The translations under genes and the position numbers were made by a program. The notes below the pieces were generated by a model, which saw only the letters and a list, made by a program, of their open reading frames with translations, had not been told where the DNA came from and did not search any database. From Strigomonas culicis (lineage: Eukaryota; Euglenozoa; Kinetoplastea; Trypanosomatida; Trypanosomatidae), in the NCBI GenBank assembly GCA_000482145.1, contig AUXH01000417.1, positions 1 through 17,224 on the forward strand: DNA of 17,224 bases. Reading direction: 5' to 3'. Below, piece after piece: positions 15,522-17,224 of the stretch (position 1 is its first letter; every line of letters begins with the position of its first letter).

Positions 15522-16129
15522 AGGCGCCAACAACAGGAGCGAACAACGCCAAACAAACAAAAAGGTAGAAACAGAAAAAAAGAACTTCCTTCCACGGTGA
15601 CAAAGAAAAAAAAAAGGAAGGAATATAGTGGCGTCAGACGGAGCAAAGCGTCCAATAAATGATGGGTGAAGTAAATTTGAAAGAAGAAAACAAAAGTAAA
15701 AAAAAAGATAGAGAGTCATGCATGCACTCCCATGTACATTTTTTTCGTCTTTACTTCTTTTTTTTTCTACTTTACTTAATTATACACATCAGCCTGAATC
15801 AATTAAATGTTGTTTTTGTTTTGTTTTTTAGTAGTATAACCACATCCTTTTAGAGGTCAATTTTTAATACAGTACCTTTTTCTTTTCTCTTCCTATGGAT
15901 ATATCTATAGGTGTTTATATACGTTTCTTTGTTGTTTACAAACAGTGGTTGTTGTTGTTTTTTTTTTTTTTTTGTGTGTGTGTGTTTTGTTTTTGTTTTC
16001 TCTTCATTCATATATTCCTTCATCTCCATAAGAAAAGGGAGAGGTTATAGCTGTGTAACCGTCATTTGTTTCCGGCGAAGGAAAACTGTTTTCTCTACCC
16101 CTTAGTGAAGCATATCGTTGACAGTGTGC
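15522..16129. other. Spacer and 3' UTR after the WD40 gene
   Basis: First A-rich (15540-15720), then T-rich. It holds an 8-bp inverted repeat, TTCCTTCC (15586-15593) with GGAAGGAA (15616-15623), and a T run followed by (GT)n near 15958-15984. ORFs here (such as 15659-15853 and 15911-16105) are simple-sequence translations. No gene is seen. Confidence 0.7.
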
Positions 16130-16177
16130 GTTTATCTCCTTCTCTCTTCCTCTCGTCCCTCATCGCTTTCAAAACAG
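16130..16177 (+). promoter_or_regulatory. Putative trans-splice acceptor for the last gene
   Basis: The pyrimidine-rich tract ttatctccttctctcttcct and onward ends in caaaacag, with AG at 16176-16177. The 5' UTR is about 90 bases, A-rich, and has no ATG before 16268. Confidence 0.7.
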
Positions 16178-16267
16178 CAAAATCGTATAGTAGTAACCCT
16201 TGAACCGAAGGGAAAAAGAGAACAAAAAAAACAAAGACAAAAGTAAAGAAAAAAAAATAGACATCGT

Positions 16268-17224
16268 ATGTACCGTTCCCCCCGTGCCGCCTTCGTCCGG
16301 TGTGCAGGCGCGTTCCCTCTAGTCTCCGGCGCGCGCCGCTATACACCCATCTACGACCCCGACGCCCTCCCCGGGGCCGCCACGCACCGGCAGCGCGCCA
16401 CGGCGCAGCGGCACGAAGATGAGCGGCGCACCCTCTGGCTGGAGGAGCGCCGCGCGGCCGTACACGATGTGCCGTCCGCCGTGCGCACGTGGCTGCGGCT
16501 CGGCAACGACCCGCTTGCCCACACCGCGCTGCACACGCCGAACTTCTATTCGCCGGCGGACGGCCGCGCGCCGCCGCCGACGTCGCCCTTCCACTACGTG
16601 GAGGACTACATGGGCACCAATCTCCTCCGCGGCGACGACGCCGCGCACCTGCAGGAGAGCACACAGCTGTGGTCCAACTACTACATGCAGTACTACGCCG
16701 CGCGTCTGCGCCAGGGCCGCCGCACGGCCGCGAACTTTGTCGGCCCCGTTGGCGCGCCGGAGGTCTTCACGGACGAGGCGGACGTGCCGAACACGAAGTG
16801 GGCGAAGGACACCTTCTTCAGTGAGGTAGCGTATCTGCTCGAGCGGCACGCGAAGGAGAAGGCGGGCAACCTCCTGAAGCTGGAGGACCTGCTCGCGGAA
16901 AAGGTGGACGCAGAGCGCTACCTCCAGTTCTTCCAGCACGCCCTTCTGCAGCCCTCCGCCGCGACGCGCATCCCGCTCCCGGCGCCGGCGCTCTGGTTCT
17001 ACGAGGGTGATCGGCAGCGGCAGTGGGTGGAGACCTACCTCCCCGTGTCGCGCGAGGCGATTGCCTTCTTCCGTGACGTGCTTGGGCCCGCGGTGCAGAC
17101 ACAGCAGCAGCAGCAGCTTCTCGCGAGCGTCGCGGCTGCCGCCGGCGAGCTCCACGCGGTCCGCGCGCGCCGCGCGGCGCGGCAGGCCGCGGCAGGCCGC
17201 CGGCCGGCCTTCGCCGCCGCCAGC
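16268..17224 (+). CDS. Probable mitochondrial protein of unknown function, 3' end cut by the window
   Basis: An open frame of 319 codons from ATG 16268 runs off the window edge with no stop; an in-frame TAA lies upstream at 16244-16246. The N-terminus MYRSPRAAFVRCAGAF has Arg, Ala, Ser and Phe with no acidic residue, fitting a mitochondrial presequence. The body is Arg-, Tyr- and Trp-rich: WLRLGNDPLAHTALHTPNFY, SPFHYVEDYMGTNLL, LWSNYYMQYYAARLRQGRR, TKWAKDTFFSEVAYLLERHA, and ALWFYEGDRQRQWVETYLPV. Near the edge are a short poly-Gln tract (about 17101-17115) and Ala/Arg-rich sequence. I see no enzyme motif. Aromatic and basic composition with a presequence resembles the many kinetoplastid-specific mitoribosomal or respiratory-complex subunits, which is inference only. 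Codon use is GC-rich as in the other genes. Antisense frames over this region are shadows. Confidence 0.8.
   Translation, partial: MYRSPRAAFVRCAGAFPLVSGARRYTPIYDPDALPGAATHRQRATAQRHEDERRTLWLEERRAAVHDVPSAVRTWLRLGNDPLAHTALHTPNFYSPADGRAPPPTSPFHYVEDYMGTNLLRGDDAAHLQESTQLWSNYYMQYYAARLRQGRRTAANFVGPVGAPEVFTDEADVPNTKWAKDTFFSEVAYLLERHAKEKAGNLLKLEDLLAEKVDAERYLQFFQHALLQPSAATRIPLPAPALWFYEGDRQRQWVETYLPVSREAIAFFRDVLGPAVQTQQQQQLLASVAAAAGELHAVRARRAARQAAAGRRPAFAAAS
17181..17200 (+). repeat. Exact 10-bp tandem duplication inside the last gene
   Basis: GGCAGGCCGC occurs twice in direct succession. Ten is not a multiple of three, so gain or loss of one copy would shift the frame of the Ala/Arg-rich end seen here. 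Confidence 0.85.

Noticed and set aside
16319..17155. 278-codon antisense ORF at the right end
   Set aside because: The sense frame from 16268 has a splice acceptor, presequence-like start and typical codon use; the antisense product is Arg/Leu/Val-rich without motifs.

Overview
The window reads as nuclear DNA of a trypanosomatid (kinetoplastid) protist. Six intron-free coding regions all lie on the + strand. They are GC-rich, with strong G/C preference at third codon positions. They are separated by AT-rich, T-run and microsatellite-rich spacers. Each start codon is preceded by a polypyrimidine tract and an AG, the arrangement used for spliced-leader trans-splicing of polycistronic transcripts. 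No ATG occurs between the proposed splice acceptor and the chosen start in any of the six genes, and this decided several starts. I cannot name the genus; AT-rich spacers with long dinucleotide repeats beside GC-rich genes differ from what I would expect of a typical Leishmania.

Layout: 1-1198 is a gene-free, microsatellite- and T-rich flank. 1199-2419 is a ketopantoate reductase-family enzyme (ApbA/PanE). 3216-7388 is a 1390-residue N-terminal-motor kinesin with a long coiled-coil tail. 8014-11997 is a 1327-residue protein that I identify by collinear motifs as a greatly expanded NPRL2, the catalytic GATOR1 subunit. 12267-12500 is a 77-residue single-pass membrane protein. 13275-15521 is an Asn-rich protein with a helical middle and a C-terminal WD40-type propeller. 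16268 to the window edge is the 5' part of a gene for a probable mitochondrial protein that I do not recognise.

The genes share a transcription direction but show no common pathway, as usual in kinetoplastid polycistronic units; regulation is probably post-transcriptional. The most interesting item is the NPRL2-like gene. It keeps the aligned position of the GATOR1 arginine finger, yet the conserved blocks are separated by very long low-complexity inserts that would hide it from ordinary annotation. Secondary items are a stand-alone ketopantoate reductase, an orphan splice-acceptor-like site with a 39-codon ORF near 12584, and compact hairpins in otherwise simple-sequence spacers.
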